A stretch of DNA of 64,000 bases from Phenylobacterium sp. (GTDB taxonomy: Bacteria > Pseudomonadota > Alphaproteobacteria > Caulobacterales > Caulobacteraceae), in assembly GCF_013822795.1 (NCBI RefSeq), contig NZ_PNLB01000023.1, positions 1 to 64,000 of the forward strand, in the 5' to 3' direction. The notes beneath the pieces are model-generated. The model was not told the DNA's origin. It searched no databases and worked only from the letters and a program-made list of their open reading frames with translations. Positions 27,764 through 36,234 of the stretch are shown here, in pieces. How positions within the stretch are numbered: position 1 is the stretch's first letter; each line of letters opens with the position of its first letter. The position numbers and the translations under genes were made by a program.

Positions 27764-29389
27764 GTGACCGCAACCGACATCCTGCTGATCGCCGCCCTGG
27801 CGACGTTCGTCCTCGCCTGGTGGCTGCGGGCCCTGCCCGGCCGGCCCCGGGTGCTGCTCGGCGCGGCCCTGGCGGCGCTGGCTGTGGGGATCGTCGGCGT
27901 GCTGGACGATCGCTGGCAGAGCGCGCTCGGCGTCGCGGTCGCCGTGATCCTGTTGGCCGGTCTCGGCATCGCGCGGCTGCGCGGGCGGCCCGCGTCGCGC
28001 CGCCCGCCCTATGTGTCAGGCCCGCTCGTGACCCTGCTGGCGGCGACGGCAATCGCCGCCCTGGTCATGTTCCCGGTCGGGGCCCTGCCCCGGCCGAGCG
28101 GCGAGCGCCCCGTCGGGGTGCGCACCTTCGAGATCGCCGACCCCAGCCGGACCGGCGTGCTGGCCGCGGCCCCGGGCGCGCCGCGCCGCCTGCTGGTGCG
28201 GGTCTGGTATCCGGCCGGCGACACCAGCGGGTTCAAGCCGCGCCCCTACTTCACCGACGAGGAAGCCGCCACCACCGCCCGCAGCCTGGGCGCGCCGTTC
28301 AAGTTCCCGCCCTTCTTCACCTACCTCAAGCACGTGCGGACGAATTCGTACGAGAACGCCCCGCTGGCCCCCGGCGCGAGCAGGCTGCCGGTCGTGATCT
28401 ACAGCCACGGCTTCACCTCGTTCCTCGGCCAGAACACGGTGCTGATGGAGGAGCTGGCCAGCCACGGTTACGTCGTGTTCTCGCTGCAGCACACCTACGA
28501 CTCCGCCGCCACGCTGTTCCCGGACGGAACCGTGGCCCCGATGGACCCCGAACTGTTCAATCGCGGCGACGACAGCGGAAAACAGGCCCAGATCGACGCC
28601 ATCGCCGGCAAAGACCTCGACGCCCGCCTCGAAGGTCAGCTGCAGCTTCGCGAAACCGGCCTGGCCAAGAACGAGCGGATCACCCGCAGCGGCGTGATCT
28701 GGGCCGCCGACCGCATCTTCCTGCATGACCAGCTGCAGGCCAGCGCGGTCCCCGCAGCGATCGCCCCGATCCTCGCCGCCAGCGACCTGGCCCGGGTCGG
28801 CGAGATGGGCATGTCGTTCGGCGGCGCGACCTCGGGCAGCGTCTGCATGGTCGATCGCCGCTGCGCCGCCGGCATCAACCTGGACGGCGCCGACTTCCCC
28901 TTCCAGGCGTTCGATGCGGCCATGCCCGTCCCGTTCCTGATGTTCCACTCCGACATGCGCACGATCTACCAGGCCATGGGCGTGGAGCCGCCGGCCGGCC
29001 GGGCGCGGGCGTTCAACGACTTCTCCTACGAGACCTTCGCCGCCGCCGGCAGCGACCCCAAGGTCCAGCGCCTGCAGCTGCGCGAGGCGCGGCACCTGGG
29101 CCTCTCGGACTTCTCGCTGTTCATCCGCCGGCCGCTCCGCGACCCGCTGCTCGGCGCCCCCCCGGCCAGGGTGATGATCGGGGCGCAGAACGACTTCGTG
29201 CGCGCCTTCTTCGATCGCCATCTGCGCGGCCGCAACGCCGCCGGTCTGGAGGGCCCGTCCAAGACCTACGCCGACTGGATCCTGCCGGCCGACAACAGCG
29301 ACGTGCGCGCCTGGTGGGCCGCCAAGGCCCCGTCCGAGCAACAGGCGATTGAGGCGCGGATCGCGCGCCTGCGGGGCCCGACGCCCTGA
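27764..29389 (+). CDS. PAF-acetylhydrolase-like alpha/beta hydrolase with membrane N-terminus
   Basis: A 541-residue protein. Residues 1-110 contain about four membrane helices (LLIAALATFVLAWWLRAL; LGAALAALAVGIVGVL; VAVAVILLAGLGIARL; LVTLLAATAIAALVMFPVG). The remainder is an alpha/beta-hydrolase: VVIYSHGFTSFLGQNTVLME, EMGMSFGGATSG (G-x-S-x-G nucleophile) and NLDGADFPFQ, resembling the platelet-activating factor acetylhydrolase (p-II) family that cleaves short acyl esters. The GTG at 27764 has a GGGGGA site; the TTG at 27725 lacks one. It ends against rnk with a shared hairpin between. Confidence 0.85.
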   Translation: MTATDILLIAALATFVLAWWLRALPGRPRVLLGAALAALAVGIVGVLDDRWQSALGVAVAVILLAGLGIARLRGRPASRRPPYVSGPLVTLLAATAIAALVMFPVGALPRPSGERPVGVRTFEIADPSRTGVLAAAPGAPRRLLVRVWYPAGDTSGFKPRPYFTDEEAATTARSLGAPFKFPPFFTYLKHVRTNSYENAPLAPGASRLPVVIYSHGFTSFLGQNTVLMEELASHGYVVFSLQHTYDSAATLFPDGTVAPMDPELFNRGDDSGKQAQIDAIAGKDLDARLEGQLQLRETGLAKNERITRSGVIWAADRIFLHDQLQASAVPAAIAPILAASDLARVGEMGMSFGGATSGSVCMVDRRCAAGINLDGADFPFQAFDAAMPVPFLMFHSDMRTIYQAMGVEPPAGRARAFNDFSYETFAAAGSDPKVQRLQLREARHLGLSDFSLFIRRPLRDPLLGAPPARVMIGAQNDFVRAFFDRHLRGRNAAGLEGPSKTYADWILPADNSDVRAWWAAKAPSEQQAIEARIARLRGPTP

Positions 29390-29398
29390 CGGCGACAG

Positions 29399-29431
29399 GC
29401 GGCGCGGCCAGTCCAGGGCCGACCGCGCCGC
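29399..29431. terminator. Shared hairpin between convergent genes
   Basis: GCGGCGCGG (29399-29407) pairs with CCGCGCCGC (29423-29431), nine bp with a 15-base loop, between the hydrolase stop and the rnk stop. It could end transcription from both sides. Confidence 0.55.
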
Positions 29432-29435
29432 ACGA

Positions 29436-29810
29436 TTAATCGAGCACTTCCAGCATGGTGACGCCGCGCCGCGCCCCGCCGTGGTCGCGCCAGGTGAACT
29501 CGCTGCCGGCCTGCAGCCCCAGCAGCGCCGCGCCCATCGGCGAGGTCACCGTCACCGAGCTCTCATGCAGCTTTTCGTCCTCAGGCAGGACCAGTCGGGC
29601 GGTCTTGATGCGCTGGCTCTGCGCATTGAGGTAGCGCACCCGCGCGCCCAGCCGGGCGAAGGGCTCGGCGTCGGGCGCCGCCAGCTGCAGCCGCGTCAGC
29701 TCCTCGAACAGCAGGCGCGCGCCAGGCCCGGGGCGCAGCTTGCCGCGAAGGGCGGACAAACGCTCATAGTCTTCGGAGGTGGCGTAGATCGGCGGAAGGT
29801 CGTTGGTCAT
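29436..29810 (-). CDS. rnk: Nucleoside diphosphate kinase regulator, GreA/GreB C-terminal family
   Basis: A 124-residue Rnk-type protein with a short N-terminal helical part (ATSEDYERLSALRGKL) and a GreA-type C-terminal domain (LGARVRYLNAQSQRIKTARL; SPMGAALLGLQAGSEFTW). Unlike GreA it lacks the long coiled coil. Such proteins bind RNA polymerase and affect NTP metabolism. ATG 29810. Confidence 0.88.
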   Translation of the reverse strand: MTNDLPPIYATSEDYERLSALRGKLRPGPGARLLFEELTRLQLAAPDAEPFARLGARVRYLNAQSQRIKTARLVLPEDEKLHESSVTVTSPMGAALLGLQAGSEFTWRDHGGARRGVTMLEVLD

Positions 29811-29863
29811 GGTGCAATGTCTCCAGAGATCGCTGGAATGAGGAAAAGGACGAGGTCGGCGCG

Positions 29864-30064
29864 CTAGCGGCGGTAGGCGGCTTCAGCGGGCTCTCCGGCA
29901 AGGAGCGCCGCCGCGCCGTTCGCGCCGCGCGCGCGAAGCCGGCGAACGACCTCGCCGAGCTGGGCCCGTCCGGACGGGTGGGTGGAAACGGTTTCCACCA
30001 GCGTCCGCACGACGAGCTCGAGGTCGTCCAATCGCTGCTGGTGGTCGAAGAGGGTCATCGCCAT
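29864..30064 (-). CDS. Small hypothetical protein
   Basis: A 66-residue protein, MAMTLFDHQQRLDDLELVVR then TLVETVSTHPSGRAQLGEVV, a heptad-like helix followed by RRLRARGANGAAALLAGEPA. ATG 30064 has GGGAG six bases upstream. Cytoplasmic, unknown function; possibly co-transcribed with rnk, 53 bases downstream. Confidence 0.6.
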   Translation of the reverse strand: MAMTLFDHQQRLDDLELVVRTLVETVSTHPSGRAQLGEVVRRLRARGANGAAALLAGEPAEAAYRR

Positions 30065-30692
30065 GCGAGGCTCCCGTAGGCGGAAGATGAACCCGCCCAG
30101 GCGCATGGACCGCCCCGCGCGGACGCAAAGTCCGTCGCAGGCGACTCACGCTGATGATGGCGGGCGGATGTGGGAACGGCCATGCGGCCGTGGCGCGGGC
30201 GATAATTCTCGCGGGCGCCGATCACCCCGGGCCGTGGCGGACGCGCCTAGACCCGGGGGCTCTAGCCTTCGACGCGAAGGCGCGCGCGACCAGCGCGACA
30301 GGAATCCTGCATGTCCCACATGCCGCCAGGATGGCAGATATATTTCCCAAGTCAAAAAGCGGAAAAATAACGAGCGTTGAGCCTGGCGGATAAACAACCA
30401 AAGGCTGAAAATATCACATGAAAATCGCTCGGCGATTTACTTGCACTCACTTTTGGCTGGCGTCGAAATATTCGAGCACGTCCCCCTCGAACCCCTCGCC
30501 CTACGCGCGCCGATTTCCCGCGGTGTTCGCCTTACTCGGATCGGCCACGCATGGCGTCAAAGCCCTGTCTGCGCGAGACCCACAAGAACGCCGAGTCTTG
30601 CGGGCCTAGCCGGCCTCGAGCCGCGCTAAGCGCCATGGACAGCAGCGTCGTCGCAGTGAAACCTCGCCTTCTCGATTCCCTAGGAGCACTGA
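30065..30692. promoter_or_regulatory. Gene-free stretch upstream of HU
   Basis: About 630 bases without a supported gene. The middle (30330-30480) is markedly AT-richer than the surroundings, with a TCGAA-ata-TTCGA inverted repeat at 30463-30475; it likely contains the HU promoter and a long leader. Open frames on the plus strand have poor composition and no homology I recognise. Confidence 0.5.
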
Positions 30693-30968
30693 ATGAACAC
30701 CACCGATCTGGCCGAACGGCTCGCCGCCGACGGGAAGCTGACCAAGGCCCAGGCCCGCGAAGCTGTCGACACCCTGCTCGGCGCCGTGCGCGAAGCGCTC
30801 GTGCTCGGCCACGAGGTCAACCTGCCGGGCTTCGGCAAGTTCAAGGTCCAGGACAAGCCCGCGCGCACCGGCCGCAACCCGGCCACCGGCGCGGCGATCG
30901 AAATCGCCGCCTCCAAGAAGGTCGCGTTCGCGGCGGCCAAGGCGCTCAAGGACGCCGTCGCCGGCTAA
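30693..30968 (+). CDS. HU family DNA-binding protein
   Basis: A 91-residue HU/IHF-fold nucleoid protein: helical dimer region MNTTDLAERLAADGKLTKAQ and the DNA-grasping beta arm VNLPGFGKFKVQDKPARTGR with NPATGAAIEIAASKKVAFAA. ATG 30693 with TAGGAG upstream. It is a divergent HU-type homologue (compared with canonical MNKxELI start), so it may be an accessory HU rather than the principal one. Confidence 0.93.
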   Translation: MNTTDLAERLAADGKLTKAQAREAVDTLLGAVREALVLGHEVNLPGFGKFKVQDKPARTGRNPATGAAIEIAASKKVAFAAAKALKDAVAG

Positions 30969-30975
30969 GGCCTTA

Positions 30976-31005
30976 AGGCCGCATCGCGGCGACGCGGTGC
31001 GGCCT
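30976..31005 (+). terminator. Strong hairpin after HU
   Basis: AGGCCGCA-T-CGCG / CGCG-G-TGCGGCCT with a GCGA loop: a 13-bp stem with one wobble and a GNRA tetraloop, starting seven bases after the HU stop. No U-tract; it probably stabilises the 3' end or terminates with help. Confidence 0.65.
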
Positions 31006-31043
31006 GTGCCGCCGGCGGCTCTCGCCGCCCCGGCGCAATACCC

Positions 31044-32000
31044 TTAGGAGGCCCGCTTCACGACCGGTGGCCCGCTGGCGAAGTGGTCGCCGCCACGCGA
31101 TGCGGCCAGCGCCACCTGGCGCTGCCGCTCCGCGTAGCCCGCGCGTTGTTCCACGTTCCGCTCGCCATGGCAGGCTGGGCAACTGACGCCCTCCTCAAAG
31201 AGCGGAGAGGCGCGCTCCTGCGGCGTTACAGGCATGCGGCAGGCGCGACACAGCACGTGGCTTCCTGGCGCAAGGCCAGGGCCGAGCGCCACGCGCTGGT
31301 CAAAGACGAAGCATTCGCCCTGCCAAAGGCTGGTCGCTTCACTCGCCGTCTCCAGGTATTTCAAGATGCCGCCGTCGAGGTGATAGACGGCGTCCAACCC
31401 TTCCGACTTCAGGAAGGCGGTCGCCTTCTCGCAGCGAATTCCACCGGTGCAGAACATGGCGATCTTCGGCGCCGCTCGCCCCGCCAGCAGGGCCTCGCGG
31501 TTGGCGCGGAACCAGTCTGGAAACTCCCGAAAACTTCTCGTCCCCGGGTTCACGGCGCCCGCGAAGGTGCCGATCCTGACTTCGTAATCATTCCGGGTGT
31601 CGATGACGAGCGTGTCCGGCTCGCTGATCAGGGCGTTCCAGTCGTCGGCGGACAAATAGTGTCCGGCCTCCAGGGGGTCTATGTGCGGCTGCCCCATAGT
31701 GACGATCTCGCGCTTGATGCGGACCTTCATCCTGTAGAACGGCATGACTTCGGCGCGGGAGATCTTCACCGATAGCTGCTCGCAGCCGGGCAGCGTGCGG
31801 ATATAGGCCAGCGCCGCATCGATTCCGTCTGCCGTGCCCGCGATGGTGCCATTGATGCCCTCTGGAGCCAGCAGCAGCGTGCCCTTGATCCCGTGATCAG
31901 CGCAAACGGCCGCCAGCCCATCACGCAGCCGCTCGCAGTCGTCGAACGGCGAGAACCGGTAAAGGGCGGCGACACATACGGGCAGGTGGCGTTCGGTCAT
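31044..32000 (-). CDS. trhO: tRNA uridine(34) hydroxylase, rhodanese family
   Basis: A 318-residue TrhO (YceA) protein that with oxygen forms 5-hydroxyuridine at position 34 of tRNAs. N-terminal domain with [20 protein letters not shown], then a rhodanese domain with [19 protein letters not shown] and the active-site loop [16 protein letters not shown], and a C-terminal zinc-like part with CRACRMP and CPAC. ATG 32000. Single gene. Confidence 0.95.
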   Translation of the reverse strand: MTERHLPVCVAALYRFSPFDDCERLRDGLAAVCADHGIKGTLLLAPEGINGTIAGTADGIDAALAYIRTLPGCEQLSVKISRAEVMPFYRMKVRIKREIVTMGQPHIDPLEAGHYLSADDWNALISEPDTLVIDTRNDYEVRIGTFAGAVNPGTRSFREFPDWFRANREALLAGRAAPKIAMFCTGGIRCEKATAFLKSEGLDAVYHLDGGILKYLETASEATSLWQGECFVFDQRVALGPGLAPGSHVLCRACRMPVTPQERASPLFEEGVSCPACHGERNVEQRAGYAERQRQVALAASRGGDHFASGPPVVKRAS

Positions 32001-32109
32001 TTCGCGACAGCGTTGTCAGGTCGGAGGCTTAAGAGGAGCCTACTCCCATCCATAACTACGCCGTGGCAAGCTGCGAAGAGCGTCACCTCGCCTCGTGATA
32101 GATCGTCGA

Positions 32110-32772
32110 TTAGACCGCGGTGAGGGCGTTGCGGCGACGTGAGGCGCGGATCGCCCCGCCGGCGGCGCCGAAACCGATGATCATCATCGCCCAGGTGGCC
32201 GGTTCGGGGACGGCGCTGCCCAGCAGGATGTTGGCGCCGATCCACTTCGTCGTGGTCTCGCCGGCCGGGAAGTGCAATTCCGTCCCGCGATAGTACCGCG
32301 ATCCGAGATAGGTGAGGCCCGGCGCGGTGGCCAGGGTTCCGGCGGTCGGGATCGGGTCCCTGTAGTAAGCCAGGTCGGCCGCGCCGACGATGTAGGTCTG
32401 TCCGGCCGCAAGCGTGAAGGGCGTGATCGACCCGTAGCGGAAGCTGTCGATCAGGGGATCCGCGTTGGTGACGATCACCGAGGCGAGCAGGACGCCGTTC
32501 GTGTCCCAGAGGCCGACCTCGTGGTCCAGGTAGAGGCCGTCGTCCTGGTAGTCGAAGACGCCGAGGCCGACCAGCTGTTGCGAGGTGGCGACGCTGAACG
32601 CCCAGCCCGCCGTTCAATAGCCGCCGGTGAAGGTCGAATAGCTGCCGATGGCGACGCCCGGCGTCGCCGCCGAGGCCGGCGCGGCCGAGGCCGGCGCGGC
32701 CGCGAGGGCGCCGAGCGCGAGCACGCTGGCTGCGGTCAGGGCCTTGAAGGTCTTGGCGATGGAAAGCGTCAT
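32110..32772 (-). pseudogene. PEPxxWA-CTERM protein interrupted by an in-frame TGA
   Basis: One reading frame from ATG 32772 to the stop at 32110 would encode about 220 residues: signal peptide MTLSIAKTFKALTAASVLAL, a body with AGWAFSVATSQQLVGLGVFD and HEVGLWDTNGVLLAS (a PEP-CTERM body common in proteobacteria), and the sorting tail VPEPATWAMMIIGFG followed by an RASRRR cluster. A single TGA at 32614-32616, after FTGGY, breaks it; the two halves are in the same frame and both look conserved. Either a recent nonsense mutation or a sequencing error. Confidence 0.78.
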
Positions 32773-32860
32773 GGGGTCCCCCTTAGCCGCGGCCGGCGTG
32801 CTCGCCACGTGGCCTGCCCCCCCCGCCGCGGCAGGGCAGGCTCGTTCTCACTGATGTAGA

Positions 32861-33388
32861 TTAGGCGCTTAGAGCGTTCCGGCGGCGCGAGGTGCGAACT
32901 ATCGCCCCCGCTGCGCCGAAGCCGATGATCATCATGGCCCACGTGGCGGGCTCGGGAACCGCGGAGGGGCTAAACTCCGCCCAGGTGAACTGGTCGCCGT
33001 AGTTATAGGCGCGGTACCAGCCGCCCCCGCCTTCGCCGTTGAAACCGCCTCCAACGACCGCCCAGACGACGATTTCGTCACGGAACCCGAATGGCGCCAG
33101 AAATCCCCCAAAGCCGGGATCGGCCGGTTTGACGCTCTGGTAGGCGGCGGTGGATCGGATTGCGGCGACCGCAGCCTCAGCGCCGGGCTGCGTCGTGAAG
33201 GTGAGGTTTGCGTGCGGGAAGACCGTGTCGAAGACCCCATCGCGGAAGGTCACATCATAGGTCGATCCAAGAATTTCCACGCGGTGAAGCGTCACGCCGT
33301 TGAGCGTTGTCGCGGCGCTGCTGCCGGTCGCAAATGTAAGTGAAGCGACAGCAAATAGTCCGGCGACCGCTGATTTGAAGTTGAACAA
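32861..33388 (-). CDS. PEPxxWA-CTERM sorting domain protein
   Basis: A 175-residue exported protein with N-terminal LFNFKSAVAGLFAVASLTFA signal region, an unrecognised beta-rich body (GVTLHRVEILGSTYDVTFRD; VFPHANLTFTTQPGAEA) and the tail VPEPATWAMMIIGFG plus RTSRRR, for recognition by an exosortase/sortase system. I take TTG 33388, with GGGGGA upstream and a signal peptide at the N-terminus; an ATG at 33442 in the same frame would put 18 charged residues ahead of it. It follows the sister gene's direction. No exosortase gene is in the window. Confidence 0.82.
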   Translation of the reverse strand: MFNFKSAVAGLFAVASLTFATGSSAATTLNGVTLHRVEILGSTYDVTFRDGVFDTVFPHANLTFTTQPGAEAAVAAIRSTAAYQSVKPADPGFGGFLAPFGFRDEIVVWAVVGGGFNGEGGGGWYRAYNYGDQFTWAEFSPSAVPEPATWAMMIIGFGAAGAIVRTSRRRNALSA

Positions 33389-33578
33389 TGGATTCCCCCG
33401 GGCCGCAAATAGGCGATACCTGCTCGAAGCGGTGAACGTCATCGACTATTCAGCCGCCTACCATGTGCCGTGACCGTCGAGAATTCCGGGGCGTCTCAGT
33501 GCGGATCCAATTCCTGCGATCCGTCTCATTTCGTGAAAAATAGTTGGCCTGGCCGGGCAGCTGGGCCATTCGATATTG

Positions 33579-34643
33579 ATGAACAGGGTGATGAACGCAT
33601 CCGGTGGCGAACTCGTGCTCGGTCAGCCGATCCCGCGCGTGCGCCATGAGCGCTTGCCAGGTGAGGCGTCGCTCGACTTCGCGCGTCGCCTGGCGCTGTC
33701 GGTGGCGTTCGCCTTTCATGCCGATCCGGCGCGGATGGCCGCGCAGCCGGACTTCGACTTCTTCGCCGAGGCGTTCGTGCTGCCTGACGCGGTCGTCACG
33801 CGCGCGCGGGCCCGCGGCGAGATCGCGATGACGCGGGACGCCGCCCTCATCGCCGCCACCAGCGCCGAGCAGTTGTTCGTCTATGTCGTCGAGGACGGCG
33901 TGTTCGAAGTGCAGCCGACGTGGTCGGGCCGGCGCCTGCGCGGCGGAGACATCCTCGTCCTCGACCTGGCGCAGGCGGTCAGGGTGATGGGGACCGACTA
34001 TACAGCGACCATGATGGTTTTCGGGCGCGGGATGCTGCCCGAGCCGCAGCGGCGCCTGGATCTCCACGGCGCCGAAATCCGCGGGGACCATCCGCTGGCG
34101 CGGGTGATCGCGAGCACCCTCGCCTGCCTCTGCGAAGACGCGCCGCGGATGACCCAGGCGCAGGGCTCGGTGGTGTTGCGCGCCGCGATCGACATGCTGG
34201 GCCTGGCCCTGGCCGACGTGCGGCGCGCCCGGCTCACGCCACGGCTGCTGAAGGCCATGGCCGAAGCGCTGGTCAACGACCACTTGAGCGAACCTGCCCT
34301 GTCGCCCGCCTGGATCGCCGCGCGCCTGGGCGTCTCGCGCGCCACTCTCTACCGCGCATTCGCCCCGTACGGCGGCGTAACCCGCTTCATCAACGATCTG
34401 CGGCTCCAGCACGCCTGGGTCCTGCTCACGTCGTCCGACCGCCTCCCGCTCGCCGAGATCGCCGCGCGCTGCGGCTATGTCACCCGGATGCGGCTGTCCC
34501 AGGCCTTCAACGAACGCTTCGCCATGCAGCCCGACGCCGTGCTCTCGGCCAGCGAAGACGACCGCGCCACGCTCCGGGAGAGCGCCGCGCACGCGATGAT
34601 GGACGTGTGGGACCGACGCTCCGGCCGGACCAGCGTCGGCTGA
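33579..34643 (+). CDS. AraC family transcriptional regulator
   Basis: A 354-residue regulator with an N-terminal cupin-like ligand domain of the AraC-binding-like type (FFAEAFVLPDAVVTRARARG; EVQPTWSGRRLRGGDILVLD) and two helix-turn-helix motifs at the C-terminus (SPAWIAARLGVSRATLYRAF; PLAEIAARCGYVTRMRLSQA). ATG 33579 is preferred over the TTG just upstream. Divergent from the PEP-CTERM genes, which could be targets. Confidence 0.88.
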   Translation: MNRVMNASGGELVLGQPIPRVRHERLPGEASLDFARRLALSVAFAFHADPARMAAQPDFDFFAEAFVLPDAVVTRARARGEIAMTRDAALIAATSAEQLFVYVVEDGVFEVQPTWSGRRLRGGDILVLDLAQAVRVMGTDYTATMMVFGRGMLPEPQRRLDLHGAEIRGDHPLARVIASTLACLCEDAPRMTQAQGSVVLRAAIDMLGLALADVRRARLTPRLLKAMAEALVNDHLSEPALSPAWIAARLGVSRATLYRAFAPYGGVTRFINDLRLQHAWVLLTSSDRLPLAEIAARCGYVTRMRLSQAFNERFAMQPDAVLSASEDDRATLRESAAHAMMDVWDRRSGRTSVG

Positions 34644-34823
34644 GCCCAAGGCATGGAGCGCGGCAAGCGCCCAACCGAATGAAGGCCCGCTTTCAGCCTC
34701 GCCGCCAGCGGAATGCGGACATGGATTGCAAGGAGCCTGCTACGGTGGCTTACGGCGCGACGCCGGCGGCCTCCCTCCCCCACGACAGAACTACCGAACA
34801 GAGTGAATTGAAAGGACAGCGAC

Positions 34824-35297
34824 ATGGCTTTGCTTGACGATCTCAAAGCTGACCAACTCGCGGCGCGTAAGTTGAACGACCGCCTGAAGGCTGACCTGCT
34901 CACCACGCTGATCGGCGAAGCGACGCAGATCACCACCGAAGAGTTCAAGCGCGGCGTGACGGAAGTCACTGATGAAAAGGTCGCCGCAACCGTCGCCAAG
35001 TTCCTCAAGAATACGAAGCTGACCCTGGAGAATCTCGCGAGCGAGCGCGCGCGCCTGATCGAAGCCGGCAGCGATGCGTCGAAGGTCGACCAGCGCACCA
35101 AGGCCGCTGAAACCGAACTGGCGATCCTTTCGTCCTACGGCCCAAAGCAGATGACGGACGCCGAACTGCGCGAGGTCATCAACGATTTCCGGGCCAAGAA
35201 CCCCGACGCCAACGTCGGGGCCATCATGGCCCACCTGAAGACCAGCTTCGGCGGCCAGTATGACGGCAAGGCGGCCAGCGCGTTGGCCAGGGGTTGA
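34824..35297 (+). CDS. GatB/YqeY-domain protein
   Basis: A 157-residue protein of the YqeY family, MALLDDLKADQLAARKLNDR then LKADLLTTLIGEATQITTEE, with the typical helical tail TDAELREVINDFRAKNPDAN and MAHLKTSFGGQYDGKAASAL. The YqeY domain is shared with the tRNA-binding tail of GatB, but free-standing copies have no fixed function. RBS AAAGGACAGCG. It stands alone next to accessory genes; the usual chromosomal yqeY neighbours (dnaG, carA) are absent, so this looks like an extra copy. Confidence 0.82.
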   Translation: MALLDDLKADQLAARKLNDRLKADLLTTLIGEATQITTEEFKRGVTEVTDEKVAATVAKFLKNTKLTLENLASERARLIEAGSDASKVDQRTKAAETELAILSSYGPKQMTDAELREVINDFRAKNPDANVGAIMAHLKTSFGGQYDGKAASALARG

Positions 35298-35478
35298 GCG
35301 CACCCGCCGTCAGGAGCTAAGCCCTCCCCACCGTCCGCTATGGGCTCTTTGCTGACACTGACAACGTCCGCTCTCCTGCCGCCCGGTGAGCAAATCCAGG
35401 GCGAGCCGCCGGGAGTGGGGCCCGCCGCCCGGAAAAGCTCGGTTGCACGCTTCCCGCCGAGGTCCTGATGGCGAACGG

Positions 35479-36078
35479 CTACATGCCGGTTTCGGCTGAG
35501 GGGAGGCCGGCATGAAGACGACCTTTGCGAATTTCCAGCACAGCCGCGGCGATTTCGTCGTCCAACTTTACCTTGGCTGCGTCGAGCATCGTGAGCCGAC
35601 CGGCCGCCACCCGAAGTTGCTGGTTCCAATCACCTTCACTGTCTCCGAGAGGCCGGCCATCAATTTCTGCGACAAGACCGGTGGCGAACGCAAACATCTG
35701 GGTTGCCAAGTAAAGCTCCCCGCTCGGCCAATTGGAGAGGGGCTCTTCAAGGGCTTTAACAATCAAGCCATCCGTCTTGGCCTGAACCGGAGCGCCGATG
35801 GCGGATCGAAAGGCCAGCCAATCCTGCTTATCCGCTGCGATGAAAGCGTCGGAGTACGTGCTGAACGTGAATTGCGCTGCTCGCTTGAGCGTCTCGCAGA
35901 ATGCGATCTGTTCCGCCTTCCGAGCCTCACGCGCCTGCTTGGCCGGAAGCTGCCCGACGAGATAAGCGACCCAAATTGCGGCTAGACCGCCGATCGCTTG
36001 AGCCCAGGCCGCTACGCCAGCATTGAACTCAACTCTTCCCAACAACTGCGTCGCAAAACAGCACGCCTGAAGGTCCAT
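35479..36078 (-). CDS. Hypothetical protein with one N-terminal membrane helix
   Basis: A 199-residue protein. A single hydrophobic segment (AWAQAIGGLAAIWVAYLVGQ, about residues 24-44) is followed by a basic helical stretch (KQAREARKAEQIAFCETLKR) and a soluble helical domain (FSTYSDAFIAADKQDWLAFR; LRVAAGRLTMLDAAKVKLDD). No family recognised. GC is lower by eye than flanking chromosomal genes; this and the next gene form an orphan pair. Confidence 0.65.
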   Translation of the reverse strand: MDLQACCFATQLLGRVEFNAGVAAWAQAIGGLAAIWVAYLVGQLPAKQAREARKAEQIAFCETLKRAAQFTFSTYSDAFIAADKQDWLAFRSAIGAPVQAKTDGLIVKALEEPLSNWPSGELYLATQMFAFATGLVAEIDGRPLGDSEGDWNQQLRVAAGRLTMLDAAKVKLDDEIAAAVLEIRKGRLHAGLPSAETGM

Positions 36079-36234
36079 ATGCGCTTCCCCCGCCTCCGCC
36101 CTAAGACCCCTGCCGTTTTGGTCCTTGAGTTGGCGTTAATTGGCCTCGCTACGCCGGTTCTGGCCGTAGCATCGGAAGCCGGAGAACGTGCTCGACCCCT
36201 TACGCCTGAGGCCTGGCTCTGCGGCGCGAACCGA

